From positions 17,415,817 through 17,479,816 of the forward strand of contig NC_090699.1 in the NCBI RefSeq assembly GCF_040954835.1: a DNA stretch of 64,000 nt, in the 5' to 3' direction. This document shows, one piece after another, positions 1 through 15,721 of this stretch (positions are counted from its first letter, which is position 1; each line of letters starts with the position of its first letter). The stretch comes from Lepisosteus oculatus. Taxonomy: Eukaryota > Chordata > Actinopteri > Semionotiformes > Lepisosteidae. Made by a program: the position numbers and the translations under genes. Below the pieces are notes generated by a model. That model was not told the origin of the DNA, did no database searches, and saw only the letters and a program-made list of their open reading frames with translations.

Positions 1-630
1 TGACTAGGAATCGCAGGGAGTGACTAATTACACGATTTCCTCACGACTTTTCATTGTGGTTCCAAATCTCGTATTGGGCCGCGAAAGTACCGCGAGGTCG
101 CCTCATTTTGGCCGCCAGTCAACGTGGAGCACAAGAGAAGCACCGCATGAAAATAAACAAACAACATGGACAATAAGCACAGAAACATCTTGAAAAATGT
201 AACACAGGCATTGTTTTCCACAAATAAACATCTTCAAAAATATCATTCTTCTTGAGAAATATAGCTCCAATTTTCAAAAATAAAACACAGTTAAAAATAT
301 AAAACAGCTCTAAAACAAATATTGTAAACAAATTAGTATTGCGCTATAACATAATGGGCACATTATCTCACAAGTACACATCTGGCTCACTGCCCACCCC
401 TACGATTTGCGACTTGTTACGAGAAAATCAAACCAGTTTGATTTTATCCTAGCGAGTCGTAGAGAGTCATAGGGGCTGTTAGGAGCACCATAACTGAGTT
501 GCTGGGGGTGTCACACTACGCAACTGATGGTAATGGGGGTGCTCTGCGACTCCCTACAACTCGCTGTGATTTTCTTACGATTATGTAAATGAAGGCTATG
601 ACGGAAAATCCAAGGAAAAGCCGTGCATTA
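1..630. mobile_element. Non-autonomous DNA transposon copy (partial, cut by window start)
   Basis: The same sequence recurs at about 32222-32830: both copies start with a gactaggaatcgcaggg-type end, share the block ctcgtattg...cgcgaaagtaccgcgaggtcgcctcattttgg, and finish near a gatta(t)gtaaa(t/g)gaaggctacgac-type end. No transposase reading frame is visible inside. The middle parts differ (about 130-350 here against 32390-32590 there), as expected for diverged or internally rearranged MITE-like copies. The superfamily is not recognised; repeated gtcgtagcgagtcg-type motifs of both orientations near the ends suggest subterminal inverted repeats. Confidence 0.6.
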
Positions 631-1047
631 GTAAATGTCACCCATAGTTAAAATGCCGTGACTACGCTCAGACCTATGGGTAGTGGTTATCTTGAGGGTT
701 AGTACTAGCTTCCTTCATGACACAGTGAAAGCATTAAGCATGGGGCATTAAGCATCCTTAAAAAGTATAGTTCTTTACATTATTGATAGGGAGCTACATT
801 GTTAAAGACTTAACTTTACCATGATTAAAGTAATTTCTTGTTATTTTAAGATGTACCTATGATTGTTGCCTGCTTAGTACCATCGTTTACTATGCTTTAG
901 AACAAGTGTGCAATGAACTGTGATTGTGGTGGCTTATCTGTCACTCTTCTGGCCTGTGTTTGCAGTTGTGATTTGCAGCCAGTTCTTTTGCTTGGCATGG
1001 CATTTCGAACTGAGCCGCAGGCCCTGTCCTCTCTGTCGTCCGCGCAG

Positions 1048-1848
1048 CTATGTGGAGAAGTACGGGCTGGAGGAGCCCTGCGATGACATCCAGCACGTCC
1101 TGAAGCAGATCGCAGTGAAGCTCGGGAAGACGCAGAGGGTAAAGGCCATCACTGGAGTGGGTGAGCTGTCTTGAAATGCGCAGGAGTTAACCACCCTTCT
1201 GTGAATCTCGGCGTGTAGTTTCCCTGGGATGCTTATTGGTGCGGGTGTTTTCACAAAAGCTTCAGAAAGATCTGAAAAACTGAACTGCTGCCCCACTGAG
1301 ATCCTGGGATTAATAGCCAGACTGGCTACATGGCAGAAATTGCCTCCTCTTGTTTAACGTTTATATTGTTCTGATTCTGATACAGGGCGGCACAGTGTTT
1401 AGCATTGCTGCCTAACAATGTGGGGCACTGGGTTGAAATCCAGTCCTGTGGTGCTCGCTGAGTAGAGTTTGCATATTCTCCCTCTGTCTGTGTGGGTTTT
1501 TGCCAGGCGCTCCAGTTTCCTCCCACAGTCCAAAGACATGCTGTCAGGTTAGCTGGCTTCTGGGAAAATGGGCCCTGGGATGAGTGTGTACGTGTCTGTG
1601 TCTGTCCTGCGATGGACTGGTGTCCTGTTCAGGGTGTATTGCCTCTGTTGCCTGCTGGGATAGGCACTGGCTCCCCTGCAACCCTGTGTTAGATAAAGCA
1701 GTTAGAAAATGGATGAATGGATTTCAATACCCAGCGTGGTCTTCTCTCAGGCAACATCACCATTACCATGCCAAACTACAGCGCTGCTGCTTACCACTTC
1801 CTCAGAGCCTTCAGGAAGGGGGATCTGGGCCGGGTGATGCTGGACTGA
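1048..1848 (+). CDS. mtg1: Mitochondrial ribosome-associated GTPase 1, last two coding exons (5' part outside window)
   Basis: Exons 1048-1160 and 1751-1848; the stop TGA is at 1846-1848. The first exon follows a cgtccgcgcag acceptor and encodes YVEKYGLEEPCDDIQ...KLGKTQRVKAITGVG. The second follows cttctctcag and encodes NITITMPNYSAAAYHF...GRVMLD. The split Gly codon (g|gc) joins them in frame. This is the C-terminal domain of MTG1, a YlqF/RbgA-type circularly permuted GTPase of the mitochondrial matrix that acts in large ribosomal subunit assembly. The GTP-binding motifs lie upstream of the window. Just before 1048 an intronic ORF continues but has no family similarity. The protein ends directly after MLD, a few residues earlier than I recall for the human protein. 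SPRN lies downstream on the opposite strand, as in human. Confidence 0.87.
1385..1725 (-). repeat. Dispersed fish repeat, within mtg1 last intron
   Basis: Contains the hallmark phrases of a widespread fish repeat in reverse orientation: ggcggcacagtg at one end, tttcctcccacagtccaaagacatgc in the middle, and tgcgatggactggtgtcctg...gttagaaaatggatgaatgg at the other. Other copies in this window are at 46520-46850, 40585-40815 and 39120-39290. No coding capacity remains. It sits between the last two MTG1 coding exons. Confidence 0.7.
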
Positions 1849-2470
1849 TGCAGTATTCTCTGGTGGCGTCGCCATCACTGAGCGTCTCTCAGGGGGTATC
1901 GCCATCACTGGGCATCTCTCCGGGGGTATCGCCATCACTTTGCCCGACTACAGCCCTGCTTCATCACATCCTACAGGAGCTAAACTGAACAAACGCACTG
2001 ACAACCTGAGCACCCAGACCCGTACATGTTGAACATGGGAAGAAGATGTGTTTTTTACAACCGTTGCTCTCAGCTGTAGCCAAGGCAACCAGCCTCTCCA
2101 CACTGAGACCTAGCTTGTGTTTTGATCATGGAAAATAATTCATTTTATGTTGCGCTGTGACAGGCATGTAACATAATTTGAAGAGGGTGTTGTTGGACTG
2201 CGATCATGGCGGTGATATAATTCTTGGTTATTTTTGTGATCTGCAGATTAAGCCAGTGGTTTATATCTCTTGAAAGGTGATTTGCCAGAAATAATGCTGA
2301 TTGAGGTTTGTTTAATTGTAATTTAGATTACATGCAATTTGCTAAGAATGTCTTTTACACTACCAGTAGTAACATCAGGGAAAACTTGTTTAAAAGATGG
2401 CGTTCCTTAACTTCAAATAATTGTCCAATATAGCATTTCTTCTTTTCAAGAAAGAGAGTACAATAAAAGC
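1849..2470 (+). other. Probable mtg1 3' UTR with 30-bp triplicate and poly(A) signal
   Basis: Downstream of the MTG1 stop, the phrase gccatcact recurs at 1871, 1901 and 1931, defining three copies of a 30-bp unit with slightly varied filling. A candidate poly(A) signal, AATAAA, is at about 2462-2467 (gtacaataaaagcc). Transcript ends cannot be confirmed from sequence alone. Confidence 0.45.
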
Positions 2471-4014
2471 CTGTGTTTTATGTCTAATTCTGCATCTGAT
2501 GCACAGAAAATCGGCAAAAGCAACTGCTGAAGTAACGGCTTTTGTTTCGTATTCTAATACCAAAGACTAACCTGTTCACACTATTTATTAAAGCAAAATA
2601 GAAGTCCCCTCTCAACACTTATGCCCTCTTAAGCCATATTTGAGATGAGAGCCTGACAGACAGTAGAGAGTGGGACATATGTCTATCCAGACCATCCAGC
2701 ACTTCTATACCAGAACAAATTGGTCATGCTTTAAGCATCATATCTCCTCTGCAATTGCTTGTTGAGACAAAGCTTGATTATTCAATCAAGCAATCCGTGT
2801 GATAGGTGTATAGCACATTGAATGCAAGCTAGATATCTGACATTATGTATATTGTATGTGTTTCTCTGGACAATAATTGGTCAAGTTTTTTGAATGAAGC
2901 TTTTTTAATTATTATCAGTCGGTAGTTTTTTGTTATTCCTTTAGGACTATACAGATTCAAACATTCGTTTTACTAATCCATTTCATGGTGAGACAAACTC
3001 TTCACTGTAAACCAGTATTTCAGTAAGACCTCTGTGAGGCAGAAATTTGTGAGTCAATGAAGTATACATCATTATACTAATTTGAGTCTCAATATTGAAG
3101 GCTAAGAAGTAGGATTGCTTTTGTAATGAAAACATTTTCGATAGTTTACCAGGTCTTGGCACCCGGAGGGTGGCTTCTGTTAAAGTGTAAATAGTTCACC
3201 TTTAAATTTCAGTTTCAAATCTAATAAAAATTACAATCGATCGTATCTGGCCTTTCATTGACAGTGGATCAGAGCATATTAAATAATTCTGACAGATGCA
3301 CTTCCCGTAGTGTGCAGCTGAATTCAGAACCACAGACGAGATGGTAAAGAGCTGAGAAAGAGCCCATTTTTTCACGGACTGTTTATTTCCTCATTTCGTA
3401 GGTCTAAAGTAGGTGTTCAAAAAGACAGAAGTACTAGAAATGTCTTAAGAAATCTTTAAACTACATATTCTGTAACATTACTAAAGTCACATCTGCAAAC
3501 GATATCAAGAGATTTACATTTAAAATCCTTTTCTGATCTGGTCTAAGCAGTGATAAACGCCATCATTGATAAATGTAATAAAATACTCAAGCACGTGGGA
3601 AATATATAAAGTGTTGAATGCATTTCATTTACGCACCTCTTAACCCTGAAGACACATCTTGTAATCTGGAAAAGACAAACACACAATGTTTCATCACCCC
3701 ACATCAGTGCAGCAGTCTGCTCAGTTCATTTACAGTTCTGAAGTTCTGTGGGTCCAGGACAGCAGTTCCTGTAGGACGGGTTCTGTATTGTGCTTCTGAA
3801 AAAACAAGGCCAGGCAATCATTTCCAAAAGATTGGTCATGGTAACTGTCCATTGACAAAAGTCCCCCTGATATTAAACACGTTTTGAAATCCAGGGCTTG
3901 TAAGAAATTGGACTAATGGTGTACGTTCATAGAACAAATGAGGTACACTGTGCAGATAAACCTTAAAACAGTGAAACAAAAAATGGAGCAAACAAGAGGG
4001 AACTGCATTTAAAA

Positions 4015-4200
4015 TGGTGAACAGGTGTCATTTTTTTACACAAAGGCTTGAGAGAGCGTGAAACAAGCTGCCCAGCCAAGTTGTTTGAGACAACCCTTGT
4101 TTAAGAAACAGCTGGATGAGATCCTAGAATCCATTTACAACTAACAAACAAGCCCGCTGACCAAATAGCTTCTCATTTGTAACCATTCTGCTGTGTTCAT
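4015..4200 (+). repeat. LINE ORF C-terminal relic
   Basis: The stretch includes tttttttacacaaaggcttgagagagcgtgaaacaagctgcccagcc and then an aagaaacagctggatgagatc-like phrase. Translated piecewise, the family reads like FFTQRVVGVWNKL...LASFKKWLDE, the C-terminal end of a vertebrate non-LTR retrotransposon reverse transcriptase ORF. Related relics are at 39290-39520, 52040-52210, 62180-62320 and 63715-63935. The frame is broken. Confidence 0.55.
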
Positions 4201-4316
4201 ATTGTCAATTGATACTGGCCAAGTTTTTAGGAGAATTGTGTTGGGATTTCCCCCTCAACAAACTCAGTCAACCCTTTTGTTGGATGATGTAGACTTGATG
4301 TTGTGAGAAAATGAAA

Positions 4317-4331
4317 CAGCAGGGGGCGCTC
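4317..4331 (+). promoter_or_regulatory. CTCF-like core motif
   Basis: The sequence CAGCAGGGGGCGCTC matches the well-known AGGGGGCGC core of vertebrate CTCF sites. Unlike the other copies in this window, it is not inside a recognisable SINE. Occupancy is unknown. Confidence 0.35.
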
Positions 4332-4599
4332 ATGACTTCTGGGACTCGGACGAGGGGCACTGTATTCTAGAACTGTGTCTGTCACAACTTCTTTATTTCA
4401 GAAGAGTGTAATTTCAGATTTTCTTGCTGATAAAAAAAAAACAAATCCGTAATCCTTAAAAATGTTGAAGTTCTTTGAAAGACAGATAGAACAGAGTGCT
4501 GTAAGGATGAACTGCATCACATTGTGTTATAAACAGATGTTTCCCCTGTATAGCTGTGTGTAGCAAGTTTCAAATGTGTTTTTTTAGATTGCCGCACTG

Positions 4600-5140
4600 T
4601 TATATTTCTATACTGTGTAACACCTCCTCCTCCACACTCTGGCCCTCCAGTCTGCGTGGAACAGGCTGAAGAGTGACTCATCCGTGAAGAGGAACTGACG
4701 CCACTGCTGAGTCCACGGCAGCCTCTGTCTGGCCCAAGCCAGTCGGGTGTGACGTCTAGGAGGTGGGACCAGAGGGCCTCTGACAGGTCGCCTTGCTCTA
4801 AGGCCGGCAGCATGGAGCCTCACTGTCCTGTCACTGATGTGGGCATTGTGTCTGCCGGCAGTGTCAGCAGCAGTACGGGTGGCAGATCTAAAACAATCTC
4901 TCAGATGGACCAGTCTGATGTGTCGGTCCTGCTCTGGTGTGGTCATGCACGGGCGACCGGATCTTGGACAGTCATCTGTCCAGCCAGTCTGCAGTAACCT
5001 TCTCTGGAGTCGGGACACAGTGGAGCGGCTCACTCCATAGGTGACCTGATCAGGCATTGTTCCATCTGGACCTCGTTGGGTACAAGTGCACCTAACAAGC
5101 TTTTGTGTGATCGGCAAGTTGCAATGCCTCACTGCACAAG
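4600..5140 (-). mobile_element. Tc1/mariner transposase fragment
   Basis: The minus strand encodes a 174-aa open frame (4608-5132). It has a helix-turn-helix region (VSRSTVSRLQRRL, then a GRP motif, SGRPCMTTPEQD) and the start of the DDE catalytic domain (FLFTDESLFSLFHADWR, where the D of FTDES is the first catalytic Asp). The remaining catalytic Asp/Glu residues are missing, so the copy is truncated. The DNA-binding half is unusually well preserved as an open frame. It lies between MTG1 and SPRN and is unrelated to either. Confidence 0.8.
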
Positions 5141-5747
5141 CTGTATTGCTGGTCAGAGGGCTTAAAACAAATTGACAACTTTTTGTGATAGTACATAAGC
5201 TATAACTATAGTATTCTAATTTTAGAAAATGTTGCGTTTCTTTTTTCCATCAGTATACATTTTATGGCTTTTTGAATGAATGTACCATGTTTCCTTGACG
5301 TAGTCTAAATTCACTTTCTTGCTATGTATGTGAGTAACAAGCTAGCATGATTCAGGCATAAAATGAAAAAAAAATGAATCCAGCTTGGAAATATTGAAAA
5401 ACAGAGATTTGGGGAGTTGGTTCTAAAGAGAAAATGGATATTTTGTGAGTCTAAGAATATATTGTGCAATTCTTTTCAAAAACTACAAAAAGCAAAAAAA
5501 TGTTTTTTGTGTGCAAATGTTGTTATAATACAAAGCCTTTGGGTAAAGAATATTTAAAATACCCTGGTTAATGATTCTGTGTTGTGACACTAGCTGTGTC
5601 AGAGGTGGTGTCATTTTGTGTATCGGTTATTTTACACGAAAGCAGTTCTGAAGAAAGAGAGCACGTTGTGAGTCCAGGGCCCTCTAGCAGAGAGCAGTTC
5701 TGGAGTTGACCCAGCGGGCAGACTCTTCTCCATTTAGAGGCGTACGT

Positions 5748-6161
5748 TCAGGAGCTGACGTACATGCCGAAGTTCAGCCAGCAGAGGGCAGCAGCGAGCG
5801 CTGGGACGTGAGCACAGTGCTGAGTGGAGGCTGGGCTCTGAGCGCTGTAGTAGTCGTCGTCTGTCCTGTTGCCATACTGACTGTCGCTCCGGTACCGGGC
5901 GGAACCGTCATCTGAGCGGTACCGCGACGACGCCCACCAGCCCCCCGCGGCGGCGCCCGCGGCCGCCCCGGCAGCGGCGGCCCCGGCCGTCCTCAGTGCA
6001 GAAGAGCCGTAGCGCGTCGTCTTGAACCGCGCGCGGCCCCCCCGCGCGGCTCCGCGCGCCGCTCCCCTGGCGCCCCCCCGGCCTCCCTTGGAGACGGCCA
6101 AGTCGCAGAAGAAGGCCGACAGCAGGAGGAGCGTCCAGCAGGCCGCCATGGCTCTGTTCAT
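5748..6161 (-). CDS. sprn: Shadow of prion protein (Shadoo), single coding exon
   Basis: 137 aa. The ATG is at 6161 in a good context (cttcagaATG), chosen because an N-terminal signal peptide (MNRAMAACWTLLLLSAFF) begins there; an upstream in-frame ATG at 6200 would place 13 residues before it. Order of parts: signal peptide; basic Gly/Arg/Ala repeats from about residue 24 (KGGRGGARGAARG); an Ala/Gly hydrophobic tract (AAAAGAAAGAAAGG); an Arg/Ser/Tyr/Asp-rich region with one N-glycosylation sequon (NRT); and a hydrophobic C-tail consistent with a GPI-anchor signal. This matches Shadoo, the PrP-related neuronal surface protein that lacks a folded globular domain, in length and domain order. The coding region is in one exon, as usual. 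It is tail-to-tail with MTG1, as in human. GC-rich antisense ORFs over it are shadows. Confidence 0.92.
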   Translation of the reverse strand: MNRAMAACWTLLLLSAFFCDLAVSKGGRGGARGAARGAARGGRARFKTTRYGSSALRTAGAAAAGAAAGAAAGGWWASSRYRSDDGSARYRSDSQYGNRTDDDYYSAQSPASTQHCAHVPALAAALCWLNFGMYVSS

Positions 6162-6176
6162 TCTGAAGAGCCCGCT
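6162..6176 (-). other. sprn: Candidate 5' UTR end and splice acceptor of sprn
   Basis: On the minus strand a pyrimidine-rich stretch, tgtctgtttctcctccgctccag, ends 15 nt before the ATG and forms a plausible 3' splice site. SPRN genes usually have an untranslated first exon, which would lie to the right. I could not identify that exon. Confidence 0.35.
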
Positions 6177-6804
6177 CTGGAGCGGAGGAGAAACAGACAC
6201 CCGTCACTGCTCAAATTCCTGGACTGTCTTCATTTTCTCAGACCAGTTGTTAAATCTCGAAAACAAGATAAATTCATTGACAGCACCACAGAATTTGACA
6301 AATTCTGAAATAAGCACAACATTGTTAACTTCGTGAAGGTACTGAAGGTCCTGCCGTGTTGTTGCAAACCCCTGGTCTCTCCGTGGCCGAGAGCGAACAG
6401 CAATGTGATGCTGCCCTTCTCGCTCACTAGTCACTCTAATGACTAATGTCATGTGATGTACGAGCGGATAAGTAGAGGTTGTACAGCAGGCATTTGACCT
6501 CAGAAATGTTCCAGCGTGATCTGCATGCAGAGTTGATAATTAAGTTGTATTTGTTGGCAAAACCAAGTCGAGAGCAATATTTCTGTTGGATTAAAAGGGA
6601 TGGATTGACAAGCCTGCTTGTTTTCAATGTAATAAGGCCACTTCACCTCACCGGAAGATCTGTTGCCTTGTTCTGAATTTCATAACATGGCGCTGTGCAT
6701 ACCTGGACTTTTCCACTATTTTGTGATGTAGATTGGAGGTTTAACACGTTACGGTGTCCATTTTACTTTCATTGTGGTTGGCAATGCACTCATCAGTGTA
6801 TGAT

Positions 6805-7090
6805 GAGGGGCGGACCGGTGGCACTGTGGCTAAGGATCAGCACCTGTGGCTGGAAGGTTGCCGGTTCATATCCCGCAGCCAGCAGAGGAATCCTACTGCA
6901 TTGGGCCCCTGAGCAAAGCCCTTAATCCCAACTGCTCTAGGGGTGCTGTATAGTGGCTGACCCTGCACTCAGACCTCAAGCTTCTCTTCCTGTCTGTGTG
7001 TCTGTGTCTCATGGAGAGCAGGCTGGGGTATGTGAGAAAGATTAATTCTTCAAATAATGCAAGAAATTGTATATGGCTAATGGCTGATTC
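6805..7090 (+). repeat. tRNA-derived SINE
   Basis: Head: ggtggcactgtggctaagg resembles a tRNA A-box region, and ggttgccggttcatatccc resembles a B box (GGTTCNANNCC) about 40 nt later. Body: gaatcctactgcattgggcccctgagcaaagcccttaa. Tail: gctggggtatgtgagaaagattaattcttc...aaattgtatatggctaat. The same tail occurs alone at 56690-56760, showing a dispersed family. Confidence 0.65.
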
Positions 7091-8770
7091 TTTCTAACAC
7101 CGAAATGTGAAAATAGAACTAAGTGATTTCTGACACCCACAGGCTGGTGGTCATGGCTTCCACTACAGCTGGGCAGTGGGCTTCTCCAGCATCTCCTCAC
7201 TATGACAGATGTGTGGGTGGGAGAGCGGCGAGGCAGGCAGACCAGCCCCCTGTGTGCAGGACATAGCCGGCCTGCCCTGGGCACTGCTGACATCCCAGAC
7301 CTCATCCTGCAGGGGCTTCGGTTTCACGTCTAATATGACTGAGCCAAGATCTACTTGCTCAGCTGTGCCGATTTAACCGTTTCGTTTCAAAGCTCATGAC
7401 CCGAGTCGCAGAAGCGCCGCAGGAGTGTGTCTTCCCCTGATGCGCTGCAGCCCACTGGGCGGAAATAACATTTACCCTCAGGAGAGAGAGATATGTACCT
7501 TTGTGCCCAGCTATGTTGCTCATATACCTTCAACCATGATGAATTATACTCATGCTGCGAATGAAGAACGAGTTCTTACAGCTATAAATATAACTGAAAA
7601 ATCTCAAAGGATTGCAAGACGCAGTGTCATCTTTTTTTCCAGTAAGCTTGCAGAAAATCTCTTTTTTTATGAGCACTGGATTAAAATGGGCCAGATCCAG
7701 AACTGAAGAAAACCCACTGCAACGGCTCCAGTGTCGGTTTCTCGATGAAATCGGGGCGAGGACCAGGCAAGCAGGCTTGTTGTGTGAATAAGGATGGAGG
7801 AAGCTGGAAATAGGTCAGAGACGAAGGTGGAACTCCGCGAAGGGCTGGCCGCCACTCTCGATACAGGACCGCAGTAGGAAACGAGGTCGACAGAAAGCGA
7901 CGGTTAGCGTGACCTGCTCTGATAGAAGGGGTCAGACCCTTTCTACGCGAGAAGACCTTTTTTTAAAAGCACTCCTAATAGATCGATATAAACTGACATA
8001 TACGACAAAACGTTAGCAATCAGTGGATTAAATGCGTGATAGCGGGCATGAGCACATCTCTTGGTTAGAGGAGTAAGAGGTCTGTGGTTTCATTACCGTC
8101 CTACCACCAAGCTTACACGCGGAGTATCGCTGCGCCTGAGATAAGGACATCGAGAACCAGAGACGGGAGCGGCGCGGAAGAGCCGTTAGTGACGAGTGGG
8201 GAGATTTTCTCTCTCTTGTGCAGGTCAACCCCTCCATATCTGACCATCTGCAAAAGCTCGAATTTATTATTCTTAAATAAAAATCTTAGCGCGTTTCATT
8301 CTTGCATCCCTGAAATCAGCCTCTGTAATTTAAGAATTTGCACGCGGGAGCCTACCAGCTGCCGGCAACCCAATCATTTCTAAAACGATTTCTGATCTAT
8401 TGTCTGCGGAGAGTCAAAAGAGGAAAACATTCCCGCTCCAAAGAGTGTAATAGAGACATGTTGCAAGCAATGTTACAGTATGTCTGAATATTTACACAGC
8501 CAATACCCAGCAAGACAACCAAACATTATTGGTAAACTAATGAAATCTGCATATAACGCAATCTGCTCTTTACAGCTTTAAGGATGCTGTCTTAAAGATG
8601 TCCTAGAAACATCAAACAGTTCGTCACAAATTATAACCAAGACAATAGCTTTCATCTAGAGCTGAATCTCAGCATCGCCATTTCTGTGCTGTACGAGTGT
8701 ACTATATCGGTGTTTAAAAATAATGTTTCACAATGTGTAGGTTGTAGATAACCTCCGAGAAGTTCTGTGC

Positions 8771-8773
<3 letters not shown>

Positions 8774-8807
<34 letters not shown>

Positions 8808-8808
8808 T
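8774..8808. repeat. (ATA)n microsatellite
   Basis: About a dozen perfect ataat trinucleotide repeats. Confidence 0.9.
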
Positions 8809-9339
8809 CAACCGAGCCTCCATACCCATTTCACGAAATAGATAACATCATAAAGCTAAAATTACTTACCGCTGAATGCGTTTCGACCAACGAGTATATC
8901 AGTGTTCCTACAGTCCCTCTCTCTTTATATCTGTAAACCTGTATCGCTTCTCTATGGCGGTGAAAACCCTGAAATGTTCGACTATGTTTAGCAGCTCCTA
9001 AAAGCTACAGCGTTGAGGAGGACAGCAGGCTTGTGCACTCACACCTGAGCATCAACGTGGTGTAGAGACGGCACTGCACCCACCCACTCCTGATTGTAAT
9101 CCGGGATTATATACAAAATTCAAAGCTCTGCACAGCATACGTTATGAAGAAAAGTGACCACGCAATTTCTACATTTAATTCACGATAGTCTTTTTAAATA
9201 CGTAGCTTCTCTCCCCAGACGGAATGCAGTACTGCCGGTTTGTATTTTATTTCTGCAAAAGCATTCATCACCGCTAATGCTGGCCTACAAGATTACATGA
9301 GGACAATCTTTAAATCATGTTCTCAATAGTTAAGTAGCA

Positions 9340-9875
9340 ACATGCAAATCACAACTAGCAGCCCACTGAAGCTCAGCAGGTGTGAGCCTGGCCAGTACCT
9401 GGATGGGAGACTCCTGGAAAGCCACAGCTGTTGCTGGAAGAGGTGTTAGTGGGGCCAGCAGGGGGCGCTCACCCTGCACTCCATGTGGGTCCTAACGCCC
9501 CAGTATAGTGACTGGGATACTATACTGTAGAAAGGCGCCGTCCTTCAGATGAAACGTTAAACTGAGGTACTGACTCTCTGTGGGCATTAAAAATCCCAGG
9601 GCATTTCTCAAAAAGAGTAGGGGTGTTACCCTGGCATCCTGGCCAAATTTCCCCCTGGTTTTTACCAATCATGGCCTCCTAATAATCCTCATCTCTGAAC
9701 TGGCTTTATCACTCTGTTCTCCTCCCCACTGAGAGCTGGTGTGTGGTGAGAGGACTGGTGCATCATCCAAGTGGGGCTGCACACTGGTGGTGGAGGGGAT
9801 CCCGATTACCTGTAAAGCACTTTGAGTGGAGTGTCCAGAAAAGTGCTATATAAGGGTAAGGATATTATTATTAAT
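9340..9875 (+). repeat. 5S rRNA-derived SINE, near full length
   Basis: The head (9365-9420) resembles the internal promoter part of 5S rRNA: agctcagcaggtgtgagcctgg, then ccagtacctggatgggaga. The body contains the CTCF-like sequence at 9455-9470, cttcagatgaaacgttaaac and ccaatcatggcctcctaataat. The tail is acctgtaaagcactttgagtgg, tgtccagaaaagtgctatata, then ATT repeats. Related copies in this window: 18305-18845, 20347-20470, 29612-29990, 33567-33813, 35928-36395 and 59640-60145. Confidence 0.8.
9455..9470 (+). promoter_or_regulatory. CTCF-like core inside SINE
   Basis: CCAGCAGGGGGCGCTC, very close to the vertebrate CTCF core consensus. The equivalent position of three other SINE copies keeps the motif (18724-18739 on minus, 36034-36049, 59753-59768). 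Confidence 0.45.
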
Positions 9876-10680
9876 CTAATATACACTGCCTTCCTACAAG
9901 CATCCAGTCGCAGCAAAGGGGTTTAAATTCAGAGCTACATCACGTGGCACTTCAAAGCTTGTGTTCTTTAATGTGACCTGTAACATAATTACTATAAACG
10001 TAATAAAAAATAAATCCACAATACCATCATTGTACTATTCGGTCGCTTGAAATGAGCCATTCCCAGTTATTTCAATCTCAAAGTTAGAAATCAGTGCCCA
10101 CACTACTGTACATGCTGGCGTTTAAATTTTCGTTTACTCATAAATATTCTTCAAGTTTAATTTGTTTCGCTAAATAGAAGAACACGAATGTCTCGTAAAG
10201 CCAAAAGGGTAAAGAACAATCTTTCTGTTCCGCGTTAAATTGAAGTAAAGTTAAATGTCCTGTTACTCTATTTGCATTCTCGTTCATGACAACACGAGAA
10301 CACTTTCAGCACCAGCCAGGCAGCACGCCGGATCTGCGAGGAGTGTTTCAATCTGCATTTCGATCCATCCCAATGCAGCCCTCAGATAAAGCAATCCAAT
10401 CTACACCTCTACGACACGTCCTGCAGAAAATATAGCACAAACACATTTCTTGCAGCTATTTACAGCAGCTATGTAACAATGGAGAGCCAAATTCAGGCGA
10501 GTGTCTGATTCGATGACATATGACATGTATATCTGAACTTTCAGGAAACTTCTACATAAAACCCAGATTCTTCAATAGAAAACTGCAGAAATAGAATAGA
10601 AAATCTGGAACACCGGAACTCTGCAGGTCCCATAAGGCTCCGCGACAGTATTGGCGGATAGGGGGAAATCTAGTTAGTCA

Positions 10681-10837
10681 TTTGGTCTATGGTTAAATCA
10701 GCGACGCCCCTATCCCCATTGGTTGGGAAATATCGCGTGGTTTCACTTTTTCCAGAGGACGTGGGTTGCCTGCAAAGAAGTGTCAAGTTCAAGCATTTGT
10801 TGCGACTGTGAAAAGATTACCGTGTATTTCAATTAAA
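10681..10837 (+). promoter_or_regulatory. echs1: echs1 proximal promoter and 5' UTR
   Basis: Immediately upstream of the ECHS1 start codon. It contains an inverted CCAAT box in the context ccccattggttgggaaa and several CpGs (agcgacgcccc, tatcgcgtgg), with no TATA box at a fitting distance. This fits a housekeeping-type promoter; the start of transcription cannot be placed exactly. Confidence 0.45.

Positions 10838-15721
<4,884 letters not shown>

Larger units (their letters stand above)
2471..4599. other. Intergenic DNA between mtg1 and the Tc1 fossil
   Basis: AT-rich sequence without a supportable gene. It holds a LINE relic at 4015-4200 and an isolated CTCF-like core at 4317-4331 (listed separately). 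The short ORFs here have no family similarity that I recognise. Confidence 0.6.
6177..10680. other. Intergenic DNA between sprn and echs1
   Basis: No supportable coding gene. It holds a tRNA-like SINE (6805-7090), an (ATA)n microsatellite (8774-8808) and a 5S-derived SINE (9340-9875). The region 7400-8400 is less AT-rich with several CpGs and could hold the SPRN first exon or promoter, but I see no decisive signal. Confidence 0.5.

Noticed and set aside
5908-6336. Long ORFs antisense to or in other frames of SPRN
   Set aside because: They arise from the high GC and Ala/Gly/Arg codon composition of the Shadoo reading frame; the minus-strand frame has a signal peptide, sequon and family order.
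6820-6890. Possible tRNA gene
   Set aside because: The A- and B-box-like words lack a foldable acceptor stem and are part of a SINE whose tail recurs at 56690.
9365-9420. Possible 5S rRNA gene
   Set aside because: Only the internal promoter-like part resembles 5S, and it is joined to a SINE body and tail found at six other sites.
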